Part shown: piece by piece, positions 16,891 through 25,698 of the stretch
Layout: each line of letters begins with the position of its first letter
How positions within the stretch are numbered: position 1 is the first letter of the stretch
From: Hyphococcus sp.
Lineage (GTDB): Bacteria > Pseudomonadota > Alphaproteobacteria > Caulobacterales > Parvularculaceae
Reading direction: 5' to 3'
NCBI GenBank assembly: GCA_021604585.1
Contig: BQJG01000040.1
Location: forward strand, 1-32,895
Length of the DNA: 32,895 nucleotides
Position numbers and translations under genes: made by a program
The notes under the pieces: model-generated
Told to the model about the DNA's origin: nothing
Seen by the model: the letters and a program-made list of their open reading frames with translations, nothing else
Databases searched by the model: none

Positions 16891-18834
16891 TTATCCCTCC
16901 CTCGTTCCGGATGCGCGCGCCAACGTGCGTGGATCAAGCGGCTTGCGCGACGCCGGATCTCGTTCCGCCACTGCTCGCATGATATCGCGCGCTTTAGGGC
17001 CGGCGGCTCTCGATCCGCCAATGCCGTGCTCCACAACAACGGAACAGGCGTAACGCGGATTTTCATACGGCATGAAACAAACGAATAAGGCATGGTCGCG
17101 CCGCGCCCAGGGCAAATCTTCAGGTTTGGCGAGGCCGCGCGCGCGATCTTCCGCAGTGATCTGGTAGACTTGGCTCGTGCCGGTTTTGCCGGCCAGTTGC
17201 CACTCGGGATCGTCAAGGCGCGAGCGCGCTGCTGTTCCGTATTCGTTGGTCACGGCATTCATGCCCGCGCGCACGACTGCCAAATGATCCTGATCGACAT
17301 CGATTAGCGCCGCTTCCGGCGCTGGCAAAATCAGATCGCCCACCGCCCGCACCAGACGTGGGCGCACAGCGCGTCCGCTGGCGAGACGCGAAGCCATTAC
17401 AGCTAACTGAAGCGGCGTCGACGTCACATAGCCCTGCCCAATAATGCAGGAGAGTGTTTCGCCCTGAAACCACGGCTGGTTCGCAGGGTTCCCCGCGAAA
17501 TATTCCCGCTTCCAGTCACGGTCAGGAACGATGCCCGATTGCTGGCCGGGAATGCCCAACTCGTAAGTTTGCCCCAAGCCAAACTTGCGTGCGGTATCTG
17601 CGAGCAAGTCAATTTCCAGGGTTTTCGCGACATCATAGAAATATGTGTCGCAAGAATTTTTGAGCGCACCCTTCATGTCGACGGTCCCGTGCCCGCCACG
17701 TTTCCAGCAATGGAAGAAGCGGTTGCCGTACCAGACCTTACCGTTGCAATGAACGGTATGATTGGGACGCACGCCCGCACGTTGAGCGGCAATCGCCGAA
17801 ATCATTTTAAACGTCGAACCCGGCGGATAGACGCCAGACAAAGGTTTATTCAAGAGCGGCTTGTAAGGGCTCGCGTTCAAGTCCTTCCACAGATCAGGAT
17901 CGATGCCGACATTAAAGTCATTCGGATTGAACGCCGGCGTCGAGGCCAGCACCAAAATATCCCCGGTGATCACATCCATGACCACAGCGGCGGCGCTTTG
18001 AATATCCTGATTGACGCCTTCCGTCGGCTCCGCGAGCACTGACATGGCATGGGTTTGCAATTCGGAATCAATGGTGAGCGTCAGCGTTCTGCCCTGAACC
18101 GGGGGAACGGCGCTGTCGACCATCTCTTCGATCACCCGGCCATGGGCGTTGATCTTAACGTTCATGGCGCCGGCATCGCCGCGAAGCTCGGCTTCGTAGG
18201 TGCGCTCCAGCCCCTCGCGGCCAACCTTAAAGCCGGGCTGCCGCAAAAGAATGCGCGCCTCGTCGCTTTCCTGGCTGGAAAGATCTCGTTCGGTGACAGC
18301 GCCAACATAACCAATCACAAACGCCGAGCTGGCCCCGAACGGATAATCTCGCGTTTCACCGACGTCAGGAAGCACGCCGGACAGATGCGGCAAATCGAAA
18401 TTGAGTTGGGAGAATTCCTCCCACGACAGATTGTCGGTGATTTGAACCGGCGTAAATGCGCCGCGGCGGCGGATCTCACGCATGATCCGCGCGCGTCTTT
18501 GTTCTGTGACTTCGGTGATTTTGGAAATCTTGTCGAGAATTTCGTCTACATCGCGAGCCTGTTCAGGCACCAGCAACACGCGAAAATTCTTTCGGTTGGA
18601 TGCGAGCGGCGCGCCGAAGCGATCGACAATTTCTCCCCGCAACGGAGTCAGGATACGGCGATTAAACTGGTTGTTCTCTGCAAGATCGAGATATTTTTGA
18701 TGGTCGGCGATCTGCAGCTGGTAAAGACGCGCCGAGACGCCAGCGAAGAGCAGGCTCACACCACCGCCAAACAGCATTGTGCGGCGGCTGACCGTTTCCT
18801 GGCGTTCGGGATCATGTGCGTTCACGCCAGCCAT
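16891..18834 (-). CDS. mrdA: Penicillin-binding protein 2 (elongation transpeptidase)
   Basis: The 647-residue protein has an N-terminal membrane anchor (about 20-38), a PBP dimer domain (about 60-240) and a transpeptidase domain. The catalytic motifs are complete: Ser340-Thr-Phe-Lys343 in PPGSTFKMI, Ser394-Cys-Asp (the SxN-type motif, with Asp as usual in PBP2) and Lys550-Thr-Gly. It cross-links peptidoglycan during rod elongation with RodA and MreBCD. It starts 4 bases after the mreD stop. The length is normal and nothing is missing. Confidence 0.96.
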   Translation of the reverse strand: MAGVNAHDPERQETVSRRTMLFGGGVSLLFAGVSARLYQLQIADHQKYLDLAENNQFNRRILTPLRGEIVDRFGAPLASNRKNFRVLLVPEQARDVDEILDKISKITEVTEQRRARIMREIRRRGAFTPVQITDNLSWEEFSQLNFDLPHLSGVLPDVGETRDYPFGASSAFVIGYVGAVTERDLSSQESDEARILLRQPGFKVGREGLERTYEAELRGDAGAMNVKINAHGRVIEEMVDSAVPPVQGRTLTLTIDSELQTHAMSVLAEPTEGVNQDIQSAAAVVMDVITGDILVLASTPAFNPNDFNVGIDPDLWKDLNASPYKPLLNKPLSGVYPPGSTFKMISAIAAQRAGVRPNHTVHCNGKVWYGNRFFHCWKRGGHGTVDMKGALKNSCDTYFYDVAKTLEIDLLADTARKFGLGQTYELGIPGQQSGIVPDRDWKREYFAGNPANQPWFQGETLSCIIGQGYVTSTPLQLAVMASRLASGRAVRPRLVRAVGDLILPAPEAALIDVDQDHLAVVRAGMNAVTNEYGTAARSRLDDPEWQLAGKTGTSQVYQITAEDRARGLAKPEDLPWARRDHALFVCFMPYENPRYACSVVVEHGIGGSRAAGPKARDIMRAVAERDPASRKPLDPRTLARASGTREG

Positions 18835-18838
18835 AACA

Positions 18839-19351
18839 TCACACCTCCACCAGAACGCGCCGGTGCAGTTCCCTGAACACTATGCCGAACAATGGATATA
18901 TGGCGACGGTGGCTGCAAGCTGCAGCATCAGGAAGCGTACTGGCAATAACACGCCGGACATCAAGCTCATCACGAGCCACAGAATAAGGCCTGCGCCGAG
19001 AGATGCAAAGCCGAAACCGATCCATACGACCTTTTGTTCGCGGCCAAGAAAATAGGCGCGTTGCGACATGACGATGAACTGCGTGAATAGGTAAACGGCT
19101 GGCCAGAGACCGAGCGGCCCGCCGGTTAACAGATCCTGTAAAAGTCCGATCACGAAGACGCTGAGCGGCGGCAAATAATCGGGCCCGTAAACCGACCAGA
19201 AGAAAACAATCACCAGCGGAAATATCGGTGTCGGCGCATAACCTTCAAACAGCCGGATCGGCGCAGCCAAGATCAAAACGCCAAGCACGCCGAGCATTGT
19301 CGGCGTCATTGCCTTGAACAGCCGGAGCAGATTTTCCGCTCTATAGCCCAT
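18839..19351 (-). CDS. mreD: Rod-shape determining protein MreD
   Basis: The 170-residue protein consists mostly of membrane segments (about five), with the MreD-like stretch FVIGLLQDLLTGGPLGLWPAVYLF. It is an inner-membrane part of the elongasome. Sequence conservation in this family is low, so the call rests on size, topology and position between mreC (3 bases upstream) and mrdA (4 bases downstream). Confidence 0.92.
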   Translation of the reverse strand: MGYRAENLLRLFKAMTPTMLGVLGVLILAAPIRLFEGYAPTPIFPLVIVFFWSVYGPDYLPPLSVFVIGLLQDLLTGGPLGLWPAVYLFTQFIVMSQRAYFLGREQKVVWIGFGFASLGAGLILWLVMSLMSGVLLPVRFLMLQLAATVAIYPLFGIVFRELHRRVLVEV

Positions 19352-19354
19352 ACG

Positions 19355-20284
19355 CTAGCCCTCCGCCGGAGGCTGCGGCGCGTCAGCATCTTCTGCTTCA
19401 ACAGCGGACTCTTCGGTTGGTTCGTCAGGTGCTGCCGGGTCAATTTGCGGAAATGCGTAGTTGACGATCCTGACCATGCGCGTGCGGGCGTAGTTTGCGT
19501 AAAGATCGACCAGAATATCGTCGCCATTTTGACCGCCGACAACGCCGATTGGCAAACCGCGCGGGAGCGCCCCGCCCGCCCCCGAGGTCAGCACACGCTG
19601 GCCAGCCTCTGTCACAGCGTCATCGGAGCCCGCCGTAAAGCTGATTACAGGCCGGGCGCGCGTGTTGCCGACCAGAATGCCTTCAACATCGGCGCCTTCG
19701 ATATAAACGGGAATGCGGCTTTGGATATCGGTGAGCAGTAAAACGCGCGACGCTGAACCACCAGCCTCAACGATGCGCCCAATCAAACCATTCTCATTGA
19801 CCACCGCCTGGCCGACTTCGACATTGTTAGCGCGACCGGCATTGACGATCATGGACCGCGCAAACGCGTCGTTCGCCTCGCCAATGACAAAGGCGCTGAT
19901 GGGCTGCGCAGTGGGCGGCGCAACGTACCCCTTGAGCGCTTCAAAGGACGCAACTGTCTCCCGCAGCTCAAGCGCTTCGTTCATCCATTGGCGCAGTTCA
20001 GCGTTCTCTTGCCGCAACGCCTTGTTCTGTTCCATGACGTTAAAATAGTCGGCCACCGAACCGGCGACATTATTCACGTAGCTGATCGGCCCTGAAAAAA
20101 GCGACAGCACCGGCGAAGCCGCGTCAATGACGCCTTCGCGCGCTTTCTTGAAAACAGACGCCTGCGCTGAATAAAGGCTCGACAGCAGCAGCAGCACCGA
20201 AACCGCGATCAGCAATATGAGGACGAAGCGGGAATGCGCCTTGCGCCCCAGCCCTTCGCGTCTGTCCTGCCCTAGATATTCCAT
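19355..20284 (-). CDS. mreC: Rod-shape determining protein MreC
   Basis: The 309-residue protein has a short cytoplasmic N-terminus, a membrane segment at about 20-42, a coiled coil at about 80-115 and two beta-rich periplasmic domains (about 120-270) with the MreC features NEYGLIGRI-like VNENGLIGRIV and ESGLPRGLPIGVV-like GALPRGLPIGVV. An acidic, proline-rich tail follows (about 283-309). It links MreB, RodA and PBP2 in the elongasome. It begins 66 bases after mreB, the largest gap in the operon. Confidence 0.95.
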   Translation of the reverse strand: MEYLGQDRREGLGRKAHSRFVLILLIAVSVLLLLSSLYSAQASVFKKAREGVIDAASPVLSLFSGPISYVNNVAGSVADYFNVMEQNKALRQENAELRQWMNEALELRETVASFEALKGYVAPPTAQPISAFVIGEANDAFARSMIVNAGRANNVEVGQAVVNENGLIGRIVEAGGSASRVLLLTDIQSRIPVYIEGADVEGILVGNTRARPVISFTAGSDDAVTEAGQRVLTSGAGGALPRGLPIGVVGGQNGDDILVDLYANYARTRMVRIVNYAFPQIDPAAPDEPTEESAVEAEDADAPQPPAEG

Positions 20285-20350
20285 GCCTCGCGAAACTGTT
20301 CCGTCTCTTAGCGCCGTTCCAGCTCGCTGCAGCTATCGGCGTCAAGCGCC

Positions 20351-21391
20351 TTAGATAGCGGAGGAAAGAACGCCGCGCATTGCTTTCGTGTTTTCTAGCG
20401 CCGCACCGGTGCCAAGCGCCACGCAGGAGAGCGGGTCGTCGGCAACCGAAACCGGAAGTCCGGTCTCATCACGCAGCACCTGATCGAGATTCTTGAGCAG
20501 CGCCCCGCCTCCAGTCAACATAATTCCGGTGTCGACGATATCGGCGGCCAGTTCCGGCGGGGTTGCCTCGAGTGCAACCTTCACTGCTTCGATGATCTGG
20601 CTAACCGGTTCGGCCAGCGCTTCGGCGATTTGCGCCTCGCCAATGCGGACTTCTTTCGGCACGCCATGCATCAAATCGCGGCCTTTGATCTGGATGGTCA
20701 TGCCCGAGCCTTCGGTCGGGATCATCGCCGAGCCAACTTCTTTTTTGATCCGCTCAGCTGACGCCTCACCGATCAGCAAATTATACATGCGGCGGATATA
20801 TCCGACCACCGCATCGTCCATCTTATCGCCGCCAACACGCACGGAGCGTGAATAGACGATGCCGCCCAGCGACAGGACTGCGACTTCCGTCGTGCCGCCG
20901 CCAATATCGACAACCATGGAACCGGTCGGTTCGGTGACCGGCAAGCCGGCGCCGATCGCAGCCGCCATGGGCTCTTCAATCAATTCGACTTTGCGGGCGC
21001 CGGCGGAAAGCGCCGATTCCTGAATCGCGCGGCGCTCAACAGCGGTGGCGCCGGACGGCACGCAAACAACAATACGCGGCGATGCAAATGAGCGGCGGTT
21101 GTGAACTTTGCGAATGAAGTGCTTGATCATCGCTTCAGCGACTTCAAAATCGGCGATGACGCCATCGCGCATCGGGCGAATGGCTTCGATTTCGCCGGGC
21201 GTGCGGCCGAGCATCTCTTTGGCTTCAACGCCGACAGCGCGGACCAGCTTGCGCCCGCCTCTTGTTTCAATCGCAACGACGGAAGGCTCGTTCAAAACGA
21301 TGCCGCGGCCTTTGACGTAAACGAGCGTATTGGCCGTACCGAGGTCAATGGCCATGTCTGCGGAAAGCATGCCGAACAGTGTGGAAAGCAT
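20351..21391 (-). CDS. mreB: Rod-shape determining actin homologue MreB
   Basis: The 346-residue protein has the actin-fold nucleotide motifs: DLGTANTLVYVKGRGIV at the N-terminus (phosphate 1), VVDIGGGTTEVAVLS (phosphate 2) and GIMLTGGGALL (adenosine). It forms membrane-bound filaments that guide side-wall synthesis. It is the first gene of the mreBCD-mrdA-rodA operon. The ATG at 21391 has AGGA 8 bases upstream, and a promoter with 17-base spacing lies just before it. Confidence 0.97.
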   Translation of the reverse strand: MLSTLFGMLSADMAIDLGTANTLVYVKGRGIVLNEPSVVAIETRGGRKLVRAVGVEAKEMLGRTPGEIEAIRPMRDGVIADFEVAEAMIKHFIRKVHNRRSFASPRIVVCVPSGATAVERRAIQESALSAGARKVELIEEPMAAAIGAGLPVTEPTGSMVVDIGGGTTEVAVLSLGGIVYSRSVRVGGDKMDDAVVGYIRRMYNLLIGEASAERIKKEVGSAMIPTEGSGMTIQIKGRDLMHGVPKEVRIGEAQIAEALAEPVSQIIEAVKVALEATPPELAADIVDTGIMLTGGGALLKNLDQVLRDETGLPVSVADDPLSCVALGTGAALENTKAMRGVLSSAI

Positions 21392-21433
21392 TGGGCTGAT
21401 CCTATTCGTGGGTACTGAAATTCACGGACGGTC

Positions 21434-21462
21434 TTATCCTTAATGCGTTCCTAAATCGTCAA
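21434..21462 (-). promoter_or_regulatory. Likely promoter of the mreB operon
   Basis: TTGACG (21457-21462) and GGATAA (21434-21439) are spaced by 17 bases on the minus strand, about 43 bases before the mreB start codon. The -35 is near consensus and the -10 weaker. Confidence 0.5.
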
Positions 21463-21551
21463 CAAACGCCCAAAATGCTGGCTGTTGGCGAGGAGTTCGG
21501 GTTTCCGGTATTTACGGCTTAACAAGATTCTCGGCTAATCGAAGGATTTCC

Positions 21552-22319
21552 TTAATACTCATTTTCCCGCTTTCTGAGGCGCCGGTAGAGCCACCGCACC
21601 AGCACCAGAAATCCAAGCCAGCCAATGATGATCAGGGCGATCATCGAAAGATGCGCCGGATCGCGGGTGGTGAAGAAATCAACCACGCCCGAGACGCCAT
21701 CGCGCAGCGCATGGGAGTCCGGGGTGAAGACGGCGAGGAAGGCTACGACCACAATTTTAGGGATGATTCCGATACCGGTTCCGGCCCAGTATTTCCACAT
21801 GGGAATATGCGCCGCGCCAGCCGCAGCATTGACCACAATAAAGGGGGCGGACGGCACAACCCTGACCAGCCCGCTGGCCAGCACTCCGTGCCGGCCTATG
21901 AAATTGATGGTGCGCTGCACCCTCGCGCCGCCAAACCGCCGCACCCAGCGCCCGCCAAGAAAATGTCCCAGCCCGAAAGTCAGCGTGGCGCTCACCATGG
22001 TCGCAATCCACGAATAGATCGCCCCGTTTTGCGGCCCGAAGACGACCACTGTCGCGGTGATCAGCAGTATTTGCGGAAAAGCCGCCATCGCCAGAAGGGA
22101 AAAGATGGAAATCACGCCAATCACGGCCCAGGGCGATTCCGCCGCGGTCGCCAAAAGCCTGCTGACCTCATCCTCACGGTCGAGATTCAGCCATTGCTGG
22201 CCATAGGCGACCATCAGAACCACAAAGGTCAACAAGACGATGGATACCGCCAAAGACGTAATCGCCTTGGCGTCCATGGATGTGAGAAAGCGCCGCAATT
22301 GGCGCAGGAACTCGACCAT
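21552..22319 (-). CDS. TVP38/TMEM64 (DedA-superfamily) membrane protein
   Basis: The 255-residue protein has about six hydrophobic segments. The family part is FGPQNGAIYSWIATMVSATLTFGLGHFLGGRWV, followed by GLVRVVPSAPFIVVNAAAGAAHIPMWKYWAGTGIGIIP, the typical VTT/SNARE-associated signature with re-entrant loops. Relatives act in lipid scrambling or proton-coupled membrane homeostasis; the exact substrate is unknown. It stands alone between the mreB promoter and the divergent lysozyme-like gene. The ATG at 22319 has no clear Shine-Dalgarno sequence. Confidence 0.88.
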   Translation of the reverse strand: MVEFLRQLRRFLTSMDAKAITSLAVSIVLLTFVVLMVAYGQQWLNLDREDEVSRLLATAAESPWAVIGVISIFSLLAMAAFPQILLITATVVVFGPQNGAIYSWIATMVSATLTFGLGHFLGGRWVRRFGGARVQRTINFIGRHGVLASGLVRVVPSAPFIVVNAAAGAAHIPMWKYWAGTGIGIIPKIVVVAFLAVFTPDSHALRDGVSGVVDFFTTRDPAHLSMIALIIIGWLGFLVLVRWLYRRLRKRENEY

Positions 22320-22385
22320 ACCCTAAACGGTCCCGCTAAAAGCTGAACCGGCTGTCACGCTCCCCGCCTGCGATCCGCACCCGGC

Positions 22386-22412
22386 GCGCTTGATCCGGTC
22401 CGGATCGAGCGC
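22386..22412. repeat. 27-base near-perfect palindrome between divergent genes
   Basis: GCGCT, one T/G position, and GATCCGG are mirrored as CCGGATC and AGCGC around a single T. As RNA it would form a 12-bp stem with one U-G pair and a 3-base loop. It lies in the 246-base region between the divergent TVP38 and lysozyme-like genes. No T run follows on either strand, so an operator is more likely than a terminator. Confidence 0.45.
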
Positions 22413-22565
22413 AGATTACCTTAATGACCGGATTTTTTCATCCCCGTCCGGCCTGCTGATTTATGTGATTTAATAACGTCAGTAGCTGCCGAATGCAATC
22501 AGGGGCTGTCACAATTGACCCAATCGCCACAGCTTGAATTGCAGTCGCGGAGAGGATGAGTCACG

Positions 22566-23324
22566 ATGGCTCTGGGGAAAAATCCAGCGAGGCCTTTTGC
22601 GGCGCGCTGGCGGGTATCCGGGGAGCGCCCTATGCGTTTTAGGCTTATTGTATGGCTGCTGATTTTCGCGCTCGGTCTGCTGGTCGGCGACCGCTATGGA
22701 TTGCCGGGCTGGGCGAGGTCGATTGGAGACGCCGGGTTCTCAGCAGCAGACCGTTGGATTTCAACACTCGGTCAGCCAGTTCCATCAGCCGACGAGAACG
22801 AAGAGTCTGCGAGCGAAAGCAATGACGGAGTCGCTGACGCATCACCAAGTCCTGCGCCAGCTACCGGCGATATCGGAAATGCTTCAAACGCAAATCTTCG
22901 CATGAACGCCGCCGGGTTGAAAATCATCGAAGAAAGCGAAGGCTTGCGGTTAGAAGCCTACAATCTTGGCGGGCAATGGCTGATCGGTTACGGACATACT
23001 CGCACCGCCAAAGCCGGCATGACCATCACGCAAACGCAAGCTGAACAATTACTGCGCGAAGACGTGCGCGCATCAGAAGATGCAGTGCGAAAAATGGTTC
23101 TGGTTCCCGTGAATGAAAACCAGTTCTCCGCCATGGTGTCGCTCGCTTATAATATGGGCTCCGGCGGCTTTTCACGCAGCACGGTTCTCGATGCGGTGAA
23201 CAAGGGCAACTACAAAAAAGCCGCCGACAATTTCCGCAATCACAATAAAGGCGGCGGCAAAGTCATTCCGCACCTCACCGAGCGGCGTGAAAAAGAACGC
23301 GCATTGTTTTTGACGCCGGCTTAA
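22566..23324 (+). CDS. Membrane-anchored GH24 lysozyme-like protein
   Basis: The 252-residue protein has a membrane segment at about 24-41, a low-complexity acidic and Pro/Ala linker (about 70-105) and a C-terminal GH24 (T4-lysozyme/endolysin) domain at about 112-250. The catalytic glutamate is Glu125 in ESEGLRLEAY. The T4 Asp20 and Thr26 positions are not kept: the segment reads YNLGGQWLIGYGH where T4 has YKDTEGYYTIGIGH. It would act on peptidoglycan in the periplasm, or bind it if inactive. No phage genes are near, so it is probably a resident cell-wall enzyme. ATG 22632 (MRFRLIV, with GGGGAG 6 bases upstream) is an equally good start; ATG 22566 has GGAGAGG upstream. Its stop overlaps the stop of the next gene. 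Confidence 0.85.
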   Translation: MALGKNPARPFAARWRVSGERPMRFRLIVWLLIFALGLLVGDRYGLPGWARSIGDAGFSAADRWISTLGQPVPSADENEESASESNDGVADASPSPAPATGDIGNASNANLRMNAAGLKIIEESEGLRLEAYNLGGQWLIGYGHTRTAKAGMTITQTQAEQLLREDVRASEDAVRKMVLVPVNENQFSAMVSLAYNMGSGGFSRSTVLDAVNKGNYKKAADNFRNHNKGGGKVIPHLTERREKERALFLTPA

Positions 23325-23788
23325 TCTTCAGCCTTAGGATTTGCTTCCGGTGACGGACCGGAATTGCCAATATCTGCGACGAACTTCCAGGCGCCGTTTT
23401 CTTTGCGCCAGATCGACACGTATTTTCCATGGCCGACATTGTCGCCGCTGTCGCTTTTGGCGGTGAATGTGTAACGCCCCCAAGTGAAGCCAAAGTCGCC
23501 GCCGGACGCTGCCATGCCGTTTTGCGGGAACCATTCCAATGTTGCGCCTTCCGGCCAGCCTGCAAAGCGCGCTACGAGTTTGTCGCGCCCTTGATAGGCG
23601 TCCTGCCCCTCGGGAAACATCCAGACATCTTCGGCGGCATAGGCTGCAAATGCCGCGGGCACGCTTTCATCCTGCGCCATTTTTGCAAACGCCGTGTCAG
23701 CGGCGAGCATGTCTTCGAGCGGTCCGGCATATACGGCGGATGTGGCGAGCATTGTCGCGGCGAGGCCGCTTGCGAGCAGTTTTTTCAT
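23321..23788 (-). CDS. Exported DUF4440/SnoaL-like (NTF2-fold) protein
   Basis: The 155-residue protein starts with a clear signal peptide (MKKLLASGLAATMLATSAVYA, cleaved near AVYAG). A single NTF2-like domain follows, with the DUF4440 pattern: an N-terminal helix, AAEDVWMFPEGQDAYQGRDKL, and a C-terminal strand pair HGKYVSIWRKENGAWKFVADIG. The fold forms a cavity that can bind or convert small molecules; the function here is unknown. ATG 23788 is preferred, since GGGAGG lies 8 bases upstream; ATG 23794 gives two more residues. A second exported protein with this fold is encoded at 30536-31699. Confidence 0.85.
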   Translation of the reverse strand: MKKLLASGLAATMLATSAVYAGPLEDMLAADTAFAKMAQDESVPAAFAAYAAEDVWMFPEGQDAYQGRDKLVARFAGWPEGATLEWFPQNGMAASGGDFGFTWGRYTFTAKSDSGDNVGHGKYVSIWRKENGAWKFVADIGNSGPSPEANPKAED

Positions 23789-23864
23789 GGTCATTGCCTC
23801 CCTAAAACCGGCAGCAGTCTACCTCAAACGAGAATCCGTCACGTGATTTTTGCGGCGAAGCGGT

Positions 23865-24788
23865 TCACGTTCGCGATAGTGGGCCGAGCGCTCGCTCAGC
23901 ATCCGCCGCATTTTCGGCGCGCGGCCAGTCCGGCGCCTGGTTTCTGAACCAGGTAAGCTGGCGCTTGGCAAAGCGTCTTGTGTTTTGCTGCAACGCCGCC
24001 AGCGTCTCCGCCTCACTCACCCTCCCCGTCAGGAGCGCGGCAATTTCTGCAACACCAAGGGATTTCATAACCGGCATTGAGGGATCAAAATTTTGAGACA
24101 ATAGCGCTCGCACTTCTTCGACAGCGCCTTCTGACATCATTTCCGCCGCGCGCGTATCGCAATTTTCGTAGAGCGTCGGGCGCGGCGGCTTAATGACAAT
24201 GCGCGCTGCGATTGTTTCCACGAGCGGCGTGCGCGGCAAACTTTGAAAATATGACAGTGGCTTCCCAGCCAGCGCATGCACCTCCCAGGCGCGCAGCAAA
24301 CGCTGAGTATCACCCGCAGGAAGGCGCTGCATTGGCGGATCATTGGCGATGACTTCGGCACGAAAGCCTTCTGCGCCCAATTCGAGATGGCGCGCGGCGG
24401 CGCGTTCACGAATGTCCGGCGGTGTTTCGGGAATGGGCGACAGGCCATCTTCGAGCGCGCGAAAATAGAGCCCGGTTCCGCCGACGACAATCGCAACCTT
24501 TCCACGCCCACTGATGTCGCGCAATGTTTTGGCGGCCATCTGCGCCCACCGTCCCGCCGAGCAGCGCTCACCTCCCGACAGCACTCCATAGAGATGGTGC
24601 GGCGCTGCTGCGCCGTCTTCAGGCGACGGGCGCGCTGTTAAAATCCGCAAATCTCTATAGACCTGCATCGCATCGGCATTGACGATTTCACCGCCAAGGG
24701 CGCGTGCAACCGACAGGGCCGCCGCCGATTTGCCGCTGGCGGTCGGGCCTGCAATAAAAACGATCTGTTCTGAAACTTGTTCCGGCAT
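23865..24788 (-). CDS. miaA: tRNA dimethylallyltransferase MiaA
   Basis: The 307-residue enzyme has the usual length and the P-loop GPTASGKS at residues 14-21. Other family motifs are IVNADAMQVYRDL, GGTGLYFRAL and, near the C-terminus, NTRRFAKRQLTWFRNQ. It puts a dimethylallyl group on A37 of tRNAs that read U-starting codons. The frame is open upstream to 25025, but only ATG 24788 gives the normal N-terminus. That start has no Shine-Dalgarno sequence and is 4 bases from the divergent serB start, so its promoter must lie inside serB or the message is leaderless. Confidence 0.95.
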   Translation of the reverse strand: MPEQVSEQIVFIAGPTASGKSAAALSVARALGGEIVNADAMQVYRDLRILTARPSPEDGAAAPHHLYGVLSGGERCSAGRWAQMAAKTLRDISGRGKVAIVVGGTGLYFRALEDGLSPIPETPPDIRERAAARHLELGAEGFRAEVIANDPPMQRLPAGDTQRLLRAWEVHALAGKPLSYFQSLPRTPLVETIAARIVIKPPRPTLYENCDTRAAEMMSEGAVEEVRALLSQNFDPSMPVMKSLGVAEIAALLTGRVSEAETLAALQQNTRRFAKRQLTWFRNQAPDWPRAENAADAERALGPLSRT

Positions 24789-24792
24789 CTGA

Positions 24793-25698
24793 ATGTACGA
24801 TACAGCGATAACTCTGATTTGTAATCCGGCACACCCTTTGCTGGACAACGAACTATCGGCTAGCTTTTCCTGTTTTCTTGACATGCAGGATGTTGGTGAC
24901 GTGCGCCGGACTGTTTTGGCGGACGGGATCGCCAGTGATTTTGTTTGTCTCGGCGGCATTGCCGATCCCGCACTAAAAACCGCCATCAAAGATTTCATCG
25001 GTGACCGACCGATCGATTTCGCCATCCAGCCAACTGAGAACCGCTACAAGAAGCTCCTCATCGCCGACATGGACTCAACCATCATTCAACAGGAATGCAT
25101 CGACGAGCTGGCAGAGTTCGCCGGCAAGCGCGCGGAAATTTCCGCCATTACTGAACGCGCCATGCGTGGCGAACTAGATTTTGAAGCGGCGCTGAAAGAG
25201 CGCGTCGCGATGCTCAAAGGCCTCCCGGAAAGCGTCCTTGCCGAGACGTTTGAAAAGCGCATCACCCTCACCCCAGGGGCGCAGACGCTGATAAAAACCA
25301 TGAATGCGCGCGGCGCCGTGACTGCCCTCGTTTCCGGCGGCTTCACCGATTTCACCGGACGCGTTGCTGAAAAGGCTGGATTCCACCTCAACCAGGCCAA
25401 TGCGCTTGTTATTGCAGATGGAAAACTCACCGGCACAGTGCGCGAACCGATCTTAGGCCGCGCGGCCAAGCAGGAAGCGCTGGAACGCATCGCGCACGAG
25501 AACAATATCGATCTCGCAGACACGATGGCCGTTGGCGACGGCGCAAATGATTTGTCGATGCTGGCGCAGTCAGGACTTGGCGTTGCGTTTCACGCAAAGC
25601 CTGCAGTCGCCGAAGCCGCCGCCGTGCAGATCAATCATGGCGATCTCACCGCCCTGCTCTATTTGCAAGGCATTCCGCAGACCGAATTTGCCGCTTAA
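24793..25698 (+). CDS. serB: Phosphoserine phosphatase SerB
   Basis: The 301-residue HAD-type phosphatase makes serine from phosphoserine, the last step of serine synthesis. An N-terminal ACT-like part (about 1-80) precedes the catalytic domain. The nucleophile motif is ADMDSTIIQQE (Asp92, Asp94), motif II is LVSGGFTDF, and motif III is VGDGANDLSML. The start codon is 4 bases from the divergent miaA start, leaving no room for separate promoters. The stop abuts the degP stop with no base between them. Confidence 0.95.
   Translation: MYDTAITLICNPAHPLLDNELSASFSCFLDMQDVGDVRRTVLADGIASDFVCLGGIADPALKTAIKDFIGDRPIDFAIQPTENRYKKLLIADMDSTIIQQECIDELAEFAGKRAEISAITERAMRGELDFEAALKERVAMLKGLPESVLAETFEKRITLTPGAQTLIKTMNARGAVTALVSGGFTDFTGRVAEKAGFHLNQANALVIADGKLTGTVREPILGRAAKQEALERIAHENNIDLADTMAVGDGANDLSMLAQSGLGVAFHAKPAVAEAAAVQINHGDLTALLYLQGIPQTEFAA

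Noticed and set aside
18049..18876. 275-codon open frame antisense to mrdA
   Set aside because: It runs against the conserved PBP2 frame, which has all catalytic motifs in place.
22566..23324. Prophage remnant because of the endolysin-type GH24 domain
   Set aside because: No holin, spanin, integrase or structural gene is near, and the neighbours are core genes. A resident membrane-anchored wall protein is more likely.
24793..25025. N-terminal extension of miaA to 25025
   Set aside because: The extra residues lie antisense to serB and precede the normal MiaA N-terminus; family length fits a start at 24788.
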